NCBI RefSeq assembly: GCF_032116555.1
Contig: NZ_CP134949.1
Location: 1,364,001-1,428,000 of the forward strand
Length of the DNA stretch: 64,000 nt
Direction of reading: 5' to 3'
From: Halobaculum sp. XH14
GTDB taxonomy: Archaea > Halobacteriota > Halobacteria > Halobacteriales > Haloferacaceae
Each line of letters begins with the position of its first letter. Position 1 is the stretch's first letter. A program made the position numbers and the translations under genes. The notes below the pieces were generated by a model. That model was given only the letters and a program-made list of their open reading frames with translations, searched no databases and was not told the DNA's origin. This document shows positions 41,920-50,526 of the stretch, piece by piece.

Positions 41920-42705
41920 TTACCCGCCGAGGAAGTCCTGGCGGACCTGCTCGTCGGCCAGCAGCGCCTCGCCCGAGTCGACGTAGGCGTTCTCGCCGTT
42001 GACCAGCACGTAGCCGCGGTCACAGCGCCCGAGCGCCTCCTTCGCGTTCTGCTCGACCATCAGCACCGACGTGCCGTCGTCGTTGATGCGGTCGATGCGG
42101 TCGAACATGTCGGCGACGAGGTCGGGTGCCAGCCCGGCCGACGGCTCGTCGAGCAACAGCAGGTCCGGGTCCAGCATGAGCGCGCGACCCATGGCGAGCA
42201 TCTGCCGCTGTCCGCCCGACATCGTCCCCGCCGTCTGGCTCTCGCGCTCCTCGAGGATCGGGAAGCGGTCGTAGATGTCGCGGATCCGGTCCTCCGGGAC
42301 CTCGTCGAGGATGTACGCGCCCATCTCCAGGTTCTCCCGGACGGTCAGCCCTTCGAAGACGTTCTCGTTTTGCGGGACGTACCCGATCCCCCGGTGGATG
42401 ATCTCCTCGGGTGCGAGCCCGTGGATGGACTCCTCCGCGAACGTGATGTCGCCGCCCATGTACGTCGTCAGGCCGAACACCGACTTCATCACGGTCGACT
42501 TGCCGGCCCCGTTCGGCCCGACGATGGTGACGTACTCGCCGTCAGCGACGTCCAGGTCCACGTCCCTGAGGATCTGGAGGTCGCCGTAGCCGGCGTCGAG
42601 ATCGCGGACCCGCAACAGCGCGTCCTCGTCGGTCGTCGACTCGACCGCCGCCGTCGCGCCCCCTTCCGTTTCGGTTTCTGCTCCGGCGTCGGCTTCGGAC
42701 GCCAT
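41920..42705 (-). CDS. livF: Branched-chain amino acid ABC transporter ATP-binding protein LivF
   Basis: One of two ATPases powering uptake through LivHM. In the 261-residue protein the Walker A is VGPNGAGKST, the signature is TMSGGQRQMLAMG and the Walker B is LLLLDEPSAGL; short length and GYVPQNENVF are typical of LivF. An acidic N-terminal extension of about 30 residues precedes the domain. The start ATG at 42705 overlaps the livG stop (TGATG); a GTG one codon upstream is also possible. Confidence 0.92.
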   Translation of the reverse strand: MASEADAGAETETEGGATAAVESTTDEDALLRVRDLDAGYGDLQILRDVDLDVADGEYVTIVGPNGAGKSTVMKSVFGLTTYMGGDITFAEESIHGLAPEEIIHRGIGYVPQNENVFEGLTVRENLEMGAYILDEVPEDRIRDIYDRFPILEERESQTAGTMSGGQRQMLAMGRALMLDPDLLLLDEPSAGLAPDLVADMFDRIDRINDDGTSVLMVEQNAKEALGRCDRGYVLVNGENAYVDSGEALLADEQVRQDFLGG

Positions 42706-43547
42706 CACACCTCACCTCCGAGGTACGCCTCGACGACCCGTTCGTTCCCCTTGATGTCGGCGGGCGCTCCCTCCGCGAGGACCTGCCCCTGGTGCATGAC
42801 GATGACGTGTTCGCAGTTGTCCATGATGACGTCCATGTCGTGTTCGACGAGCAGGAACGTGTTCCCCCGCTCGCGCAGTTCGTGGATCCGTTCCAGTAGC
42901 TTCTCCTCCAGCGTGGGGTTGACGCCGGCGAGCGGCTCGTCCAGCAGGACGAGATCCGGATCGGTCAGCAGCGCCCGGGCCATCTCCAGCAGCTTGCGCT
43001 GGCCGCCCGAGAGGTTGCCAGCGTACTCCTCGGCGAGGTGGTCGATCTCGAAGAACTCCAGTTGCTGCCACGCCCGCTCGCGGAGCTCCTCCTCCTGTTC
43101 GATCACGCCGCCGCGGAGGCCGGGGAGCACCGAGTGCCAGAACTTCTCGCCGATCTGGGCTTTCGGCGCGAGCATCATGTTCTCGAGCACCGTCATGTCC
43201 TCCAGTTCGCGGGCGATCTGGAACGTCCGCACTAGCCCGCGGTTGGCGATGCTGTGGGTCGCCAGCCCGGTGATGTCCTCGCCGTGGAACCGGACGGTCC
43301 CGCTCGTCGGGCGGTGGACGCCGGTGATGAGGTTGAACGTCGTGGACTTGCCCGCGCCGTTGGGACCGATGAGGCCGGTCAGCGAGCCCTCCTCGACGGA
43401 GAAGCTCGCGCCGTCGACGGCGGTGATGCCGCCGAACGTCTTGTGCAGGTCTTCGACGAGGAGGGGCGGTTCCTCGCCGGACTCCACCGTGGCCGACTCC
43501 CTCGCCGCCTCGTCCGTGTCGGGCGGGGCGCCGGCGCCCTCACTCAT
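42705..43547 (-). CDS. livG: Branched-chain amino acid ABC transporter ATP-binding protein LivG
   Basis: The second ATPase of the Liv transporter, 280 residues. Walker A IGPNGAGKST, signature NLSGGQRKLLEMARALL, Walker B LVLLDEPLAGVNP and the LivG-type GLVRTFQIARELEDMTVLEN are present. Its ATG overlaps the last eight bases of livM (ATGAGTGA at 43540-43547), so translation is coupled. A GTG three codons upstream is possible but less likely. Confidence 0.92.
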   Translation of the reverse strand: MSEGAGAPPDTDEAARESATVESGEEPPLLVEDLHKTFGGITAVDGASFSVEEGSLTGLIGPNGAGKSTTFNLITGVHRPTSGTVRFHGEDITGLATHSIANRGLVRTFQIARELEDMTVLENMMLAPKAQIGEKFWHSVLPGLRGGVIEQEEELRERAWQQLEFFEIDHLAEEYAGNLSGGQRKLLEMARALLTDPDLVLLDEPLAGVNPTLEEKLLERIHELRERGNTFLLVEHDMDVIMDNCEHVIVMHQGQVLAEGAPADIKGNERVVEAYLGGEV

Positions 43548-45192
43548 CGTCGCCACCCCCGTCCCTCGCCGTCGGCCGAACTCCCAGCGGAATCGCCGCG
43601 GCCTCCTCCTTCCGGTGGCCGAGCAGGCCCTCCGGGCGGCGCTGCATCAGCCAGATGAGCAGCACCCCGACGAGGACGAACCGGAGCGCGGAGATGTTGT
43701 TGAGCATGAACGCCAGGAACGGGAGCACTTCCCCCTCGAGGAACGGCCCGACGGCTGCGGGGAACGTCGCGGGCGTCGTGTCGAACTCGACGTAGTTGAG
43801 CACGACGCGCCGCAGGAACGTCGGCCCGGTCCAGAGCAGCGAGGCGAACAGCGCCCCGCCGAGCACGCTGCCGGTGTTCGAGCCGGCGCCGCCGATGATG
43901 AGCGCGACCCAGATGTAGAACGTCAGGATCGGGCGGAACGAGCCCGGGTTCGTGTAGCCCTGGCTGCCGTGCCAGAAGATGCCGCCCAGCCCCATCAGCC
44001 CGCAGCCGAACATGAACGCGACGATCTTGAACCGCCGGGTGTCCTTCCCGAGCGCCTGGGCGACCTGCTCGTCCTCGCGGATCGCCTTCAGCACGCGACC
44101 GAACGGCGAGTTGCCGACCCGCACGAGCAGGACGTAAAACAGCGCGACGCCCCCGGCGAGCACGAACAGGTAGGCGATGTCGACGATGACCGGCGGGGTC
44201 AACGCGAGATCGAGCGTGAACGCGGGGAGCGGGACGAACCCGAGCCAGGAACTGCCCGGCGGGATGAGTTCGATCCTGAGCCCGCTGAACAGCGGGAACA
44301 GTACGGAGCCGAGCAGCGCCGGCTCGCTGCCGGTGCCCGCGCCGCCGTAAAACAGGATCCGGATCGGGTTCGTCGGCATCGAGATGCCCCCCGCGCCGCC
44401 GGTCCCGGTCTCGATCCCCGTGAACGGGACCGCGAACGTCTGGAACGTCTGTGAGGTGAGCGTGAGCCTGATGATCTCCGAGAGCGCCACCGTAACGATT
44501 GCGAAGTAGTCCGCCCGGAGCCGCAGCGCCGGCAGCGCGGCAAGCAGCCCGACGAGCGAGGCGGCGAGCACGCCGCCGAGGACGCCGATCGGGAGCGGCA
44601 GTCCGAGCCCCGGGACGCCGCCGACGCCGGCCTCGACGGGCCCGGAGAGGATCGCCATCGTGTAGATGCCGACCGCCATGAAGCCGACGACGCCGATGTT
44701 GAACACGCCCGCGTACCCCCAGTGGAGGTTCAGCGCCAGCACCATCATCGCGTACACCGCCGTGAAGAAGAACACCGACTGGAGCGAGTTGACGACGCCG
44801 TTGAACGCGAAGTCCAGCGCGATGGCGAACAGGAAGAAGCCGACCGTGACGTGGCCGAGCACGATCAGCAGCTTGTCCACGTCCGAGGTCATCCAGCGCT
44901 CGTCCAGCCAGGCGACATACGGCTCGGCCGGTGGCGCGGCGGCGACGTACAGCGTCCCCGCGAGCACGAGCGTGTAGAGGAAGCCGATGAGGCTCCCGCC
45001 GACCGGGAGCGAGCCCAGATCGAACGAGAACACCGCGAAGAACAGCAGCAGGCCGACCAGCAGGTGGCCGAAGGCGGTTCCCCACGCGACCGCCCCGCCG
45101 GTCGCCCACTGCGTGCGGAACCAGTCCCGGTACTCGTTCCAGACCGGCACGTCGAAGCGGCCGGCTCGGCCCGCCACGGGTTCGTCGCTCAC
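43540..45192 (-). CDS. livM: Branched-chain amino acid ABC transporter permease LivM
   Basis: A 550-residue membrane protein, the larger permease of the system. At least ten hydrophobic segments are visible, with the conserved LNLHWGYAGVFNIGVVGFMA and ALPALRLRADYFAIVT of the family and the EAA-like cytoplasmic loop AIREDEQVAQALGKDTRRFK. It is longer than bacterial LivM because of extra N-terminal helices. The start is GTG at 45192. The substrate could be amino acids, urea or other amides. Confidence 0.9.
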   Translation of the reverse strand: MSDEPVAGRAGRFDVPVWNEYRDWFRTQWATGGAVAWGTAFGHLLVGLLLFFAVFSFDLGSLPVGGSLIGFLYTLVLAGTLYVAAAPPAEPYVAWLDERWMTSDVDKLLIVLGHVTVGFFLFAIALDFAFNGVVNSLQSVFFFTAVYAMMVLALNLHWGYAGVFNIGVVGFMAVGIYTMAILSGPVEAGVGGVPGLGLPLPIGVLGGVLAASLVGLLAALPALRLRADYFAIVTVALSEIIRLTLTSQTFQTFAVPFTGIETGTGGAGGISMPTNPIRILFYGGAGTGSEPALLGSVLFPLFSGLRIELIPPGSSWLGFVPLPAFTLDLALTPPVIVDIAYLFVLAGGVALFYVLLVRVGNSPFGRVLKAIREDEQVAQALGKDTRRFKIVAFMFGCGLMGLGGIFWHGSQGYTNPGSFRPILTFYIWVALIIGGAGSNTGSVLGGALFASLLWTGPTFLRRVVLNYVEFDTTPATFPAAVGPFLEGEVLPFLAFMLNNISALRFVLVGVLLIWLMQRRPEGLLGHRKEEAAAIPLGVRPTARDGGGDDE

Positions 45193-45238
45193 GAGTCCGC
45201 ACCCCCGTTCGGACGGGCGTGGAGTGGCCGGCCGGCTC

Positions 45239-46342
45239 TCATGCCGTCGTCACCCCCGAGAAGATGCCCTCCGGCTTGAACAGCAGCACGAAGATCATCA
45301 CCGCGAAGGCGGCGACCGTGGAGAACTCGTTGGGGATCCAGACCAGCGAGAGGTTCTGTGCGACGCCCATGACGATCCCGCCGAACATCGCCCCGTAGAT
45401 GGAGCCGATGCCGCCGAGGATCACCGCCGCGAAGATGAGCAACAACAGCAGCCAGCCGAACTGGAAGTTCATCGTCCCGCGCTCCAGCGCGATGAGGAAG
45501 CCGCCCGCGCCGGCGAGGCCGGCGCCGATGACCCAGGTGAACCGGATGACGCGCTCGGTCGGGATGCCCGTGATCCGGGCGAGGTCCTCGTTGTCGGCCA
45601 TCGCACGCATCGCCTTCCCGAGTTTCGTCCGCTGGAGCAGGAAGTGGAGCCCGAGCATCAGCCCGCCCGCGATGACGACGAGCGTGAGCTGGTGTGCGCC
45701 GACGTCGATCACGCCGCTCCCGACCGCGAACGAGAACTCGGGTGCGGCCTGGGAGTTCGTCAGCCCCCGCGTCCGCCCGCTGAACACGATGAAGATGACG
45801 TACCGGAGCGCGAGCGCGACGCCGATGGAGGCGATGAGCAGCGAGATTCCCTCCTCGCCGCGCATCGGCCTGTAGACGACGCGGTCGATGGCGAGCGAGA
45901 GCAGGATCGTCGCCGCCCCGGCGACCAGCACGCCGGCGATGATCGCCAGCGGCGTCGTGGCGATGGAGACGCCGAGTTCCCGCGTCGAGACCTGTCCGAT
46001 GACCAGCAGCGTCGTGAGATCGAACTGACCGAAGCCGGCGATGAGCCACGTCACCGCCCAGCCGGCGAAGGCGCCGCTGGTGACGTAATCGCCGTGGCTG
46101 AAGTTCGCGAAGTTCAGAATGCTGTACGTCATCGACAGGCCCACGCCCGCGAGCCCGATGGACAGGCCGACGACGAGTCCCTCCCACAGATAGCCGACCA
46201 GCGTGGCGGCACCGAGGCCGCCCGTCGCCAGCCGTCGCAGGAGGTCCACAAACAAGATTCCACAGAGCACCGCGGTCACGATGACCGGAAGCCGGTCACC
46301 GAGAGCGCGACGTCCGCGCGAGTAGGAGTCGCTAATACTCAT
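45239..46342 (-). CDS. livH: Branched-chain amino acid ABC transporter permease LivH
   Basis: The first gene of the liv operon, a 367-residue permease. Conserved LivH features are GLSMTYSILNFANFSHGDYV, VVYRPMRGEEGISLLIASIG and MRAMADNEDLARITGI, with about eight membrane helices. An inverted repeat surrounds the putative promoter (46374-46396). No periplasmic-type binding protein gene lies in the operon, in contrast to the sugar transporter nearby. Confidence 0.92.
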   Translation of the reverse strand: MSISDSYSRGRRALGDRLPVIVTAVLCGILFVDLLRRLATGGLGAATLVGYLWEGLVVGLSIGLAGVGLSMTYSILNFANFSHGDYVTSGAFAGWAVTWLIAGFGQFDLTTLLVIGQVSTRELGVSIATTPLAIIAGVLVAGAATILLSLAIDRVVYRPMRGEEGISLLIASIGVALALRYVIFIVFSGRTRGLTNSQAAPEFSFAVGSGVIDVGAHQLTLVVIAGGLMLGLHFLLQRTKLGKAMRAMADNEDLARITGIPTERVIRFTWVIGAGLAGAGGFLIALERGTMNFQFGWLLLLLIFAAVILGGIGSIYGAMFGGIVMGVAQNLSLVWIPNEFSTVAAFAVMIFVLLFKPEGIFSGVTTA

Positions 46343-46373
46343 TGTGATTCCCTCTCACAGAATCGGGGTCCTT

Positions 46374-46396
46374 TGAGGGAGTTAAAGGTTCCCTCA
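46374..46396. promoter_or_regulatory. Palindrome over the liv operon promoter
   Basis: TGAGGGA (46374-46380) and TCCCTCA (46390-46396) are perfect inverted arms around GTTAAAGGT, whose minus-strand form ACCTTTAAC is TATA-like. It lies about 40 nt before the livH ATG and is a good operator candidate. Confidence 0.5.
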
Positions 46397-46516
46397 CGCG
46401 GGCGCGAACATGAAAAGGTCGCCGACGAACGTTCCCACGGATCCACGCTCGATGGACGGTTCCCGCACGTCCGGGACCCCACAAGGACCAAGCGCCGCGC
46501 CCCCGTGGAGGTCGGC

Positions 46517-47017
46517 ATGGACGGCGTCACCATCGAGGCAGCGACGATGGAGGACGCTGATCGGCTGACCGACATGTGGGTGTCGCTCGCGGCCGGCCAG
46601 CGCGCCCACGGCTCCTCGCTCCGCGCGGACGCCAACCGGGCGGTCGCCCGCGACGCGGTGGCCCGCCACGTCGTGGCCGGCGGCCTCCTGCTCGCGCGTG
46701 GGTCGGACGGGATCTGCGGGTTCGTCATGTTCGGCCCCGAGACGGGCAGTTACGAGCAGGACGTCGAACGCGGCGTCATCAGGAACCTCTACGTTCGCCC
46801 GGCGGACCGCGACCGGGGCATCGGCTCCCGGTTGCTCGCGGCCGCCGAGGCGACCCTCGCGGACGAGGGCGCGGACGTCGCCTCGCTGGAGGCGATGGCC
46901 GCCAACGAGGACGCGCGCCGGTTCTACGACCGGGCGGGCTACGAGGAGCACCGGATCGAACTGGAGAAGCCGCTGGGGGCGGCTGAAAGCGATACCGATT
47001 CAAAGGAGGGGGAGTAA
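46517..47017 (+). CDS. GNAT-family N-acetyltransferase
   Basis: A 166-residue acetyl-CoA-dependent acetyltransferase. The CoA-binding loop is in RNLYVRPADRDRGIGSRLLA (about 92-111), followed by SLEAMAANEDARRFYDRAGY, which forms the usual last strands. The acceptor is unknown; haloarchaeal members include RimI-like and antibiotic-type enzymes. The frame is open far upstream, antisense to livH; the ATG at 46517 fits the domain start. A tRNA gene follows 11 bp after the stop. Confidence 0.85.
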   Translation: MDGVTIEAATMEDADRLTDMWVSLAAGQRAHGSSLRADANRAVARDAVARHVVAGGLLLARGSDGICGFVMFGPETGSYEQDVERGVIRNLYVRPADRDRGIGSRLLAAAEATLADEGADVASLEAMAANEDARRFYDRAGYEEHRIELEKPLGAAESDTDSKEGE

Positions 47018-47028
47018 TCGCCGACTGC

Positions 47029-47102
47029 GCCGGGGGAGCATGGGCGGTGCATGCACTCGACTTGTAATCGAGACTTCGCGGGTTCGAATCCCGCCCCCGG
47101 CT
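47029..47102 (+). tRNA. tRNA-Thr (anticodon TGT)
   Basis: A full cloverleaf is present: acceptor GCCGGGG with CCCCGGC, D-stem GCAT with ATGC, anticodon stem CTCGA with TCGAG around loop CTTGTAA (anticodon TGT at 47063-47065) and T-stem GCGGG with CCCGC around TTCGAAT. The discriminator base is T and CCA is not encoded, as expected for Thr in archaea. No intron is seen. Confidence 0.93.
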
Positions 47103-47175
47103 TCCGTCCTCCGGTGCGGATCCGGGATCGATCCCTCGTTCCGGTTTTGAACCGGGGCTCCCAGCACCACGGGAC

Positions 47176-48096
47176 CTATTCGACCGTGAGCGACAGGTCG
47201 GCATCGATTCGGAGCCGCGACTCCCCGTCCGGCCCGGCGTAGGTGACCGTCGGCTCCGTGGCGTCGAGAACCGAGAACTCCCTCGTCATGGCGACGCCGA
47301 ACCGTTCCCACGCCGACGTCTTCCGCCCGTTGTGGTTGAGCAGGTCGAACACGGCGGGGTGGCGCGTGTGGGTGAGCAACGGGGGCGAGACGCGATCGAA
47401 CCCGCAGACGAGACAGCCGAGTTCGGCGACCGCGCCGATCCCGAGGTTACAGTGGGGACACAGCGACTCGACGTCGCCCTCGTGTTCGTGACAGACGACG
47501 AGTCGACACTCGCTCTCGCTGCCACACTCCGGGCACGTGTCGGCGGCGAGCATGCCGACCTCCCGTTCGAACCGGTCGTGTACCAGTTCGAGCACCTCGT
47601 TCGGGCCGCGATCCGTGAGGCCCGCAGGGGGGTACACGAGCGCCGAGAGCGTCCCCGGCGGCGTGTAAGTCAGGTTCAGCGTGCCCGCGCAGTCCCGACA
47701 ACGCGTGAACACGTGCTCGTTCCGATAGGAGACCGTCACCTCCCCGCCGCATGCGAAGCAGGCGGCGTCAGTGGCGATCGGGCCGAACCGCGGATCGTCC
47801 GTGAACGTGCCGCTCAGCACCGACCGAACGACCGTCCTGCCGGCCTGCCGCATCGCGTACCCGCCGTCGACCTTCTCGACGAACTGGCCCCTGAGCCGGC
47901 TCAGATGGTAGTTGAACTTGCCGCTGTCGGGCTCCCCGACGGCGTCCTGCAGCTCGGAGTAGGTGATCGCGCTCCGCTCACGCCCGACGCGTTCGGTGGC
48001 TTCATAGAGGGAAAACAGGATGGCGAGCCGGAGCTCGTCGCCCAGCAGGGCGAACGCGGACTGCGGGGAGAGGCCCTCCTCGCCGGCGTGGTCCAT
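47176..48096 (-). CDS. ArsR-type winged-helix protein with zinc-ribbon region (paralogue of 12040-13149)
   Basis: A 306-residue probable transcriptional regulator. The winged-helix domain (ALLGDELRLAILFSLYEATE, then SGKFNYHLSRLRGQFVEKVD, about 13-80) is followed by four CxxC pairs (CFACGG, CRDCAG, CPECGS, CPHCNLG and CLVCGF). The architecture matches the protein at 12040-13149, though the C-terminus lacks the acidic repeats. An upstream TTG start would add 13 residues; the ATG at 48096 (MDHAGEEGL) is preferred. It is convergent with the tRNA gene. Confidence 0.82.
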   Translation of the reverse strand: MDHAGEEGLSPQSAFALLGDELRLAILFSLYEATERVGRERSAITYSELQDAVGEPDSGKFNYHLSRLRGQFVEKVDGGYAMRQAGRTVVRSVLSGTFTDDPRFGPIATDAACFACGGEVTVSYRNEHVFTRCRDCAGTLNLTYTPPGTLSALVYPPAGLTDRGPNEVLELVHDRFEREVGMLAADTCPECGSESECRLVVCHEHEGDVESLCPHCNLGIGAVAELGCLVCGFDRVSPPLLTHTRHPAVFDLLNHNGRKTSAWERFGVAMTREFSVLDATEPTVTYAGPDGESRLRIDADLSLTVE

Positions 48097-48305
48097 GCGA
48101 ACGGGTACGACCAGCGTCCGGAAAACGTTGTTCAAAATTGACAGCGTTCTCGAACTGAATCAACACCCGTCGCTTCGACGGAATCTCGCGGTCTCACGCC
48201 GCGCCCCCGACGCGTGTGGCGGTTCCGGCTCACGAGCGAACATGTGCGGTCCGGTCGGCCCGGACGACGGCCGGGCTTATCCCTGAGCGGCCCCTCCGAT
48301 GGGGT

Positions 48306-48851
48306 ATGACCGACCACGAACTGGCGACGCTCGCGGGCGGCTGTTTCTGGTGTATCGAGGCGGCGGTCAAGGAACTCGACGGCGTCGTCGAAGCGACGTC
48401 GGGTTACGCCGGCGGGCACGTCGAGAACCCCTCCTACGAGAAGGTCTGCAGCGAGACGACGGGCCACGCGGAGGTCGTCCAGGTCGAGTACGACCCCGAA
48501 CGGATCACCTACCCTGACCTGCTTCGCGTGTTCTTCACCGTGCACGACCCCACGACGCTGAACCGGCAGGGGCCCGACGTGGGCGAGTCGTACCGGTCGG
48601 CGGTGTTCTACCACGACGACGAGCAGCGGGAGACGGTGGAGGCGTTCATCGAGGAACTGGAGGCCGTAGGGGCCTACGAGGACCCGATCGTCACGGAGGT
48701 CGAACCGCTGGAGGCGTTCTACGAGGCCGAGGCGTACCACCAGGACTACTACGAGAAGAACCCGAACGACGGCTACTGTCAGTTCAACGCCGACCCGAAG
48801 ATCCGGAAGGTCCGCGAGAAGTTCGCGGACAAGGTCAAACGGAGCGCCTGA
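48306..48851 (+). CDS. msrA: Peptide-methionine (S)-S-oxide reductase MsrA
   Basis: Repairs oxidised methionine (S-form) in proteins. The 181-residue protein has the active-site GCFWCIEA (Cys in ATLAGGCFWC, about residue 13) and the family segments GYAGGHVENPSYEKVCSETT and QVEYDPERITY. The start at 48306 gives the canonical N-terminus; 30 codons upstream are open but unsupported. Resolving cysteines near the C-terminus include one in DGYCQFNADPK. Confidence 0.95.
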   Translation: MTDHELATLAGGCFWCIEAAVKELDGVVEATSGYAGGHVENPSYEKVCSETTGHAEVVQVEYDPERITYPDLLRVFFTVHDPTTLNRQGPDVGESYRSAVFYHDDEQRETVEAFIEELEAVGAYEDPIVTEVEPLEAFYEAEAYHQDYYEKNPNDGYCQFNADPKIRKVREKFADKVKRSA

Positions 48852-48889
48852 GTCGACGCCGACTCACGACGCCGCGGTCGGAACGACGC

Positions 48890-49675
48890 TCAGTCGCTCC
48901 CCCGGCCAGCCGTCCCGCCGCCGGTCCCGAACCGCTCGGTCCCCCACCGCACGAGGGCGGGGAACCGACGGACGAGCGCCAGTCCGATCCGCGTGGGCCA
49001 GTCGGCGTAAACGACGGGGCCGGTCGAGTCGATCTTCCCGGCGAGGTTCCGGCCCACCTCGGCCGGGTCGCTCATCATCCACGGCGGGAAGCCGAGTTCC
49101 GCGGCCGAGCGCGTGTTCGTGAAGGGCGGGTGGACCACGGTGACCGAGACGTGCTCGTCCCACAGTTCCAGCCGCAGCGAGCGGACGAGCGCCTCGACCG
49201 CGCCCTTCGTGGACGCGTAGCCGGTGAGCCCCGGCGTGCCGACGAGGCCGACCCCGGAACTCACGTTGTGGATGATCCCTTCTCCCCTGGCCCGCATGTG
49301 TGGGAGGACGGCCCTGATGGTCCGGACGTACCCGAAGTAGTTCACCTCGAACTCCCGGCGCGTGTCATCGATGGTCTGTTCCGCGAACGGGGCGTAGTTG
49401 AACATCGCGGCGTTGTTGACCAGGACGTCGATCCGTCCCCACTCGTCGAGGACTCCGTCAATCGCCGTCTCCACGTCGCCATCGACCGTCACGTCACACT
49501 CCGCGACCCGCATCCGGTCGGGGTTCGCCCCCCGAACCGGCTCCAGGTTCCCCACGTCGACGTCGAGTCCTGCCACCCGATAGCCGTCCGCGAGGAGCGC
49601 CCGCAGCAGGCCGTGACCGATCCCCTCGTTCGCGCCGGTAACGACGACGACGTCGTCCGTTACGCTCCCGTTCAT
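48890..49675 (-). CDS. SDR-family oxidoreductase
   Basis: A 261-residue short-chain dehydrogenase: cofactor motif VVVTGANEGIGHGLLRAL, NNAAMF in place of the usual NNAG, and catalytic Ser and YASTKGAVEAL. The longer C-terminal part with an arginine-rich end (ALVRRFPALVRWGTERFG) suggests membrane proximity, as in lipid-modifying SDRs. The substrate is unknown. A strong TATA-like GTTATAT lies about 27 nt before the ATG. Confidence 0.87.
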   Translation of the reverse strand: MNGSVTDDVVVVTGANEGIGHGLLRALLADGYRVAGLDVDVGNLEPVRGANPDRMRVAECDVTVDGDVETAIDGVLDEWGRIDVLVNNAAMFNYAPFAEQTIDDTRREFEVNYFGYVRTIRAVLPHMRARGEGIIHNVSSGVGLVGTPGLTGYASTKGAVEALVRSLRLELWDEHVSVTVVHPPFTNTRSAAELGFPPWMMSDPAEVGRNLAGKIDSTGPVVYADWPTRIGLALVRRFPALVRWGTERFGTGGGTAGRGSD

Positions 49676-49698
49676 CGTCCCATACCGAGGCTCTCCAC

Positions 49699-49708
49699 CC
49701 ATATAACC
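49699..49708 (-). promoter_or_regulatory. TATA-like box of the SDR gene at 48890-49675
   Basis: On the minus strand GGTTATATGG lies 24-33 nt before the ATG, an almost ideal haloarchaeal TATA box and spacing. Confidence 0.55.
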
Positions 49709-49811
49709 GCATAGACGGGTCCGGGTCGGGCCCACCACGCCGACGGTTGTGTGGCGGCACCGCGGTGACGCGAAAGGGCCTCCCCTCCGGGGGCCGTGGC
49801 GTGGACCACCG

Positions 49812-50288
49812 ATGGACGGAACCACGGCACCCGACTTCGGGCTGGAGAGCACCGCGGGCGAGGAGGTCACCCTCTCGGAGACGCTCGACTCCGGGCCGAC
49901 GGTCGTCCTCGTCAACCGCGGTCACTGGTGTAGCTTCTGTGCGGAACAGCTCGGCACGTTCAGCGAGGTCGCCTACGACCTCTGGTTCAACGACGGGGTG
50001 GACGTGCTCCCGGTCGTCACGAGCGAGCGCGGGAAGCTGGTCGAGATGCGCGACCGGTTCGACTTCGACTTCCAGCTGCTCGCGGACCCGGACGGCGCGG
50101 TGGCCGAGCAGTATAGCGGCACCGAGGAGACGAGCCACGGCGTCACGGGCATCGCGGGGACGTACGTGATCGACACGAACGGCGAGGTCCGGTACGAGCA
50201 GGTCGCCGAGCGCGTCGACGACCGGACGTACGGCAACTGGGTCCGCTACTTCGTCCGGAACGACTTCGAGGACCCGTTCGGCGAGTAG
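49812..50288 (+). CDS. Redoxin/peroxiredoxin-like protein (WCSFC)
   Basis: A 158-residue AhpC/TSA-redoxin fold protein. The redox pair is in NRGHWCSFCAEQLG (about 41-45), followed by DVLPVVTSERGKLVEM and a C-terminal GTYVIDTNGEVRYE that closes the fold. A CxxC in place of a single peroxidatic cysteine suggests a Bcp/PrxQ- or thiol-oxidoreductase-type role. The ATG at 49812 is chosen over a start 21 codons upstream with basic, uncharacteristic sequence. Confidence 0.82.
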   Translation: MDGTTAPDFGLESTAGEEVTLSETLDSGPTVVLVNRGHWCSFCAEQLGTFSEVAYDLWFNDGVDVLPVVTSERGKLVEMRDRFDFDFQLLADPDGAVAEQYSGTEETSHGVTGIAGTYVIDTNGEVRYEQVAERVDDRTYGNWVRYFVRNDFEDPFGE

Positions 50289-50371
50289 CCCGACGGCGTC
50301 GATTCCGGACCGAACTCGGGAGGGGTGGAATCGACGGGAACGCTTTTGCCGCTCGCGCGACCTGTCACCGC

Positions 50372-50458
50372 ATGGACGGTGCAGACCGGTTCTTCCTCGT
50401 CGTCGTGGCGCTCATCTTCCTGTTCACGCTGGTCGGCGTGCTCGTCAGTTTCCTCTGA
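50372..50458 (+). CDS. Tiny single-span membrane protein (28 aa)
   Basis: A 28-residue frame, MDGADRFFLVVVALIFLF continuing to a stop at 50458. It has a short acidic N-terminus and one hydrophobic helix of about 20 residues, which is unlikely to arise by chance in such GC-rich DNA where shadows are rich in Arg and Ala. A CTTTTGCC stretch lies about 28 nt upstream. Small one-helix proteins of this kind are common haloarchaeal accessory subunits, but its partner is unknown. Confidence 0.55.
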   Translation: MDGADRFFLVVVALIFLFTLVGVLVSFL

Positions 50459-50479
50459 GCGGGAGCCGCACTCCCATCG

Positions 50480-50484
50480 AAAAA
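50480..50484 (-). terminator. T-run after the sugar ABC operon
   Basis: Five T residues on the minus strand about 45 nt after the stop of the ATPase gene mark a likely termination site of the four-gene operon. Confidence 0.4.
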
Positions 50485-50526
50485 TCCGTACACGAGCCCC
50501 GACCGAACGGGCCGCCGGGAACCGGG

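Noticed and set aside
44987-47017. 676-residue frame ending in the GNAT domain
   Set aside because: Only the last 166 residues form a GNAT protein; the rest is antisense to livM/livH and has the composition of a shadow frame.
47029-47102. tRNA-Thr as an integration site of a mobile element
   Set aside because: No integrase, no repeat of the tRNA 3' end and ordinary codon use on both sides.
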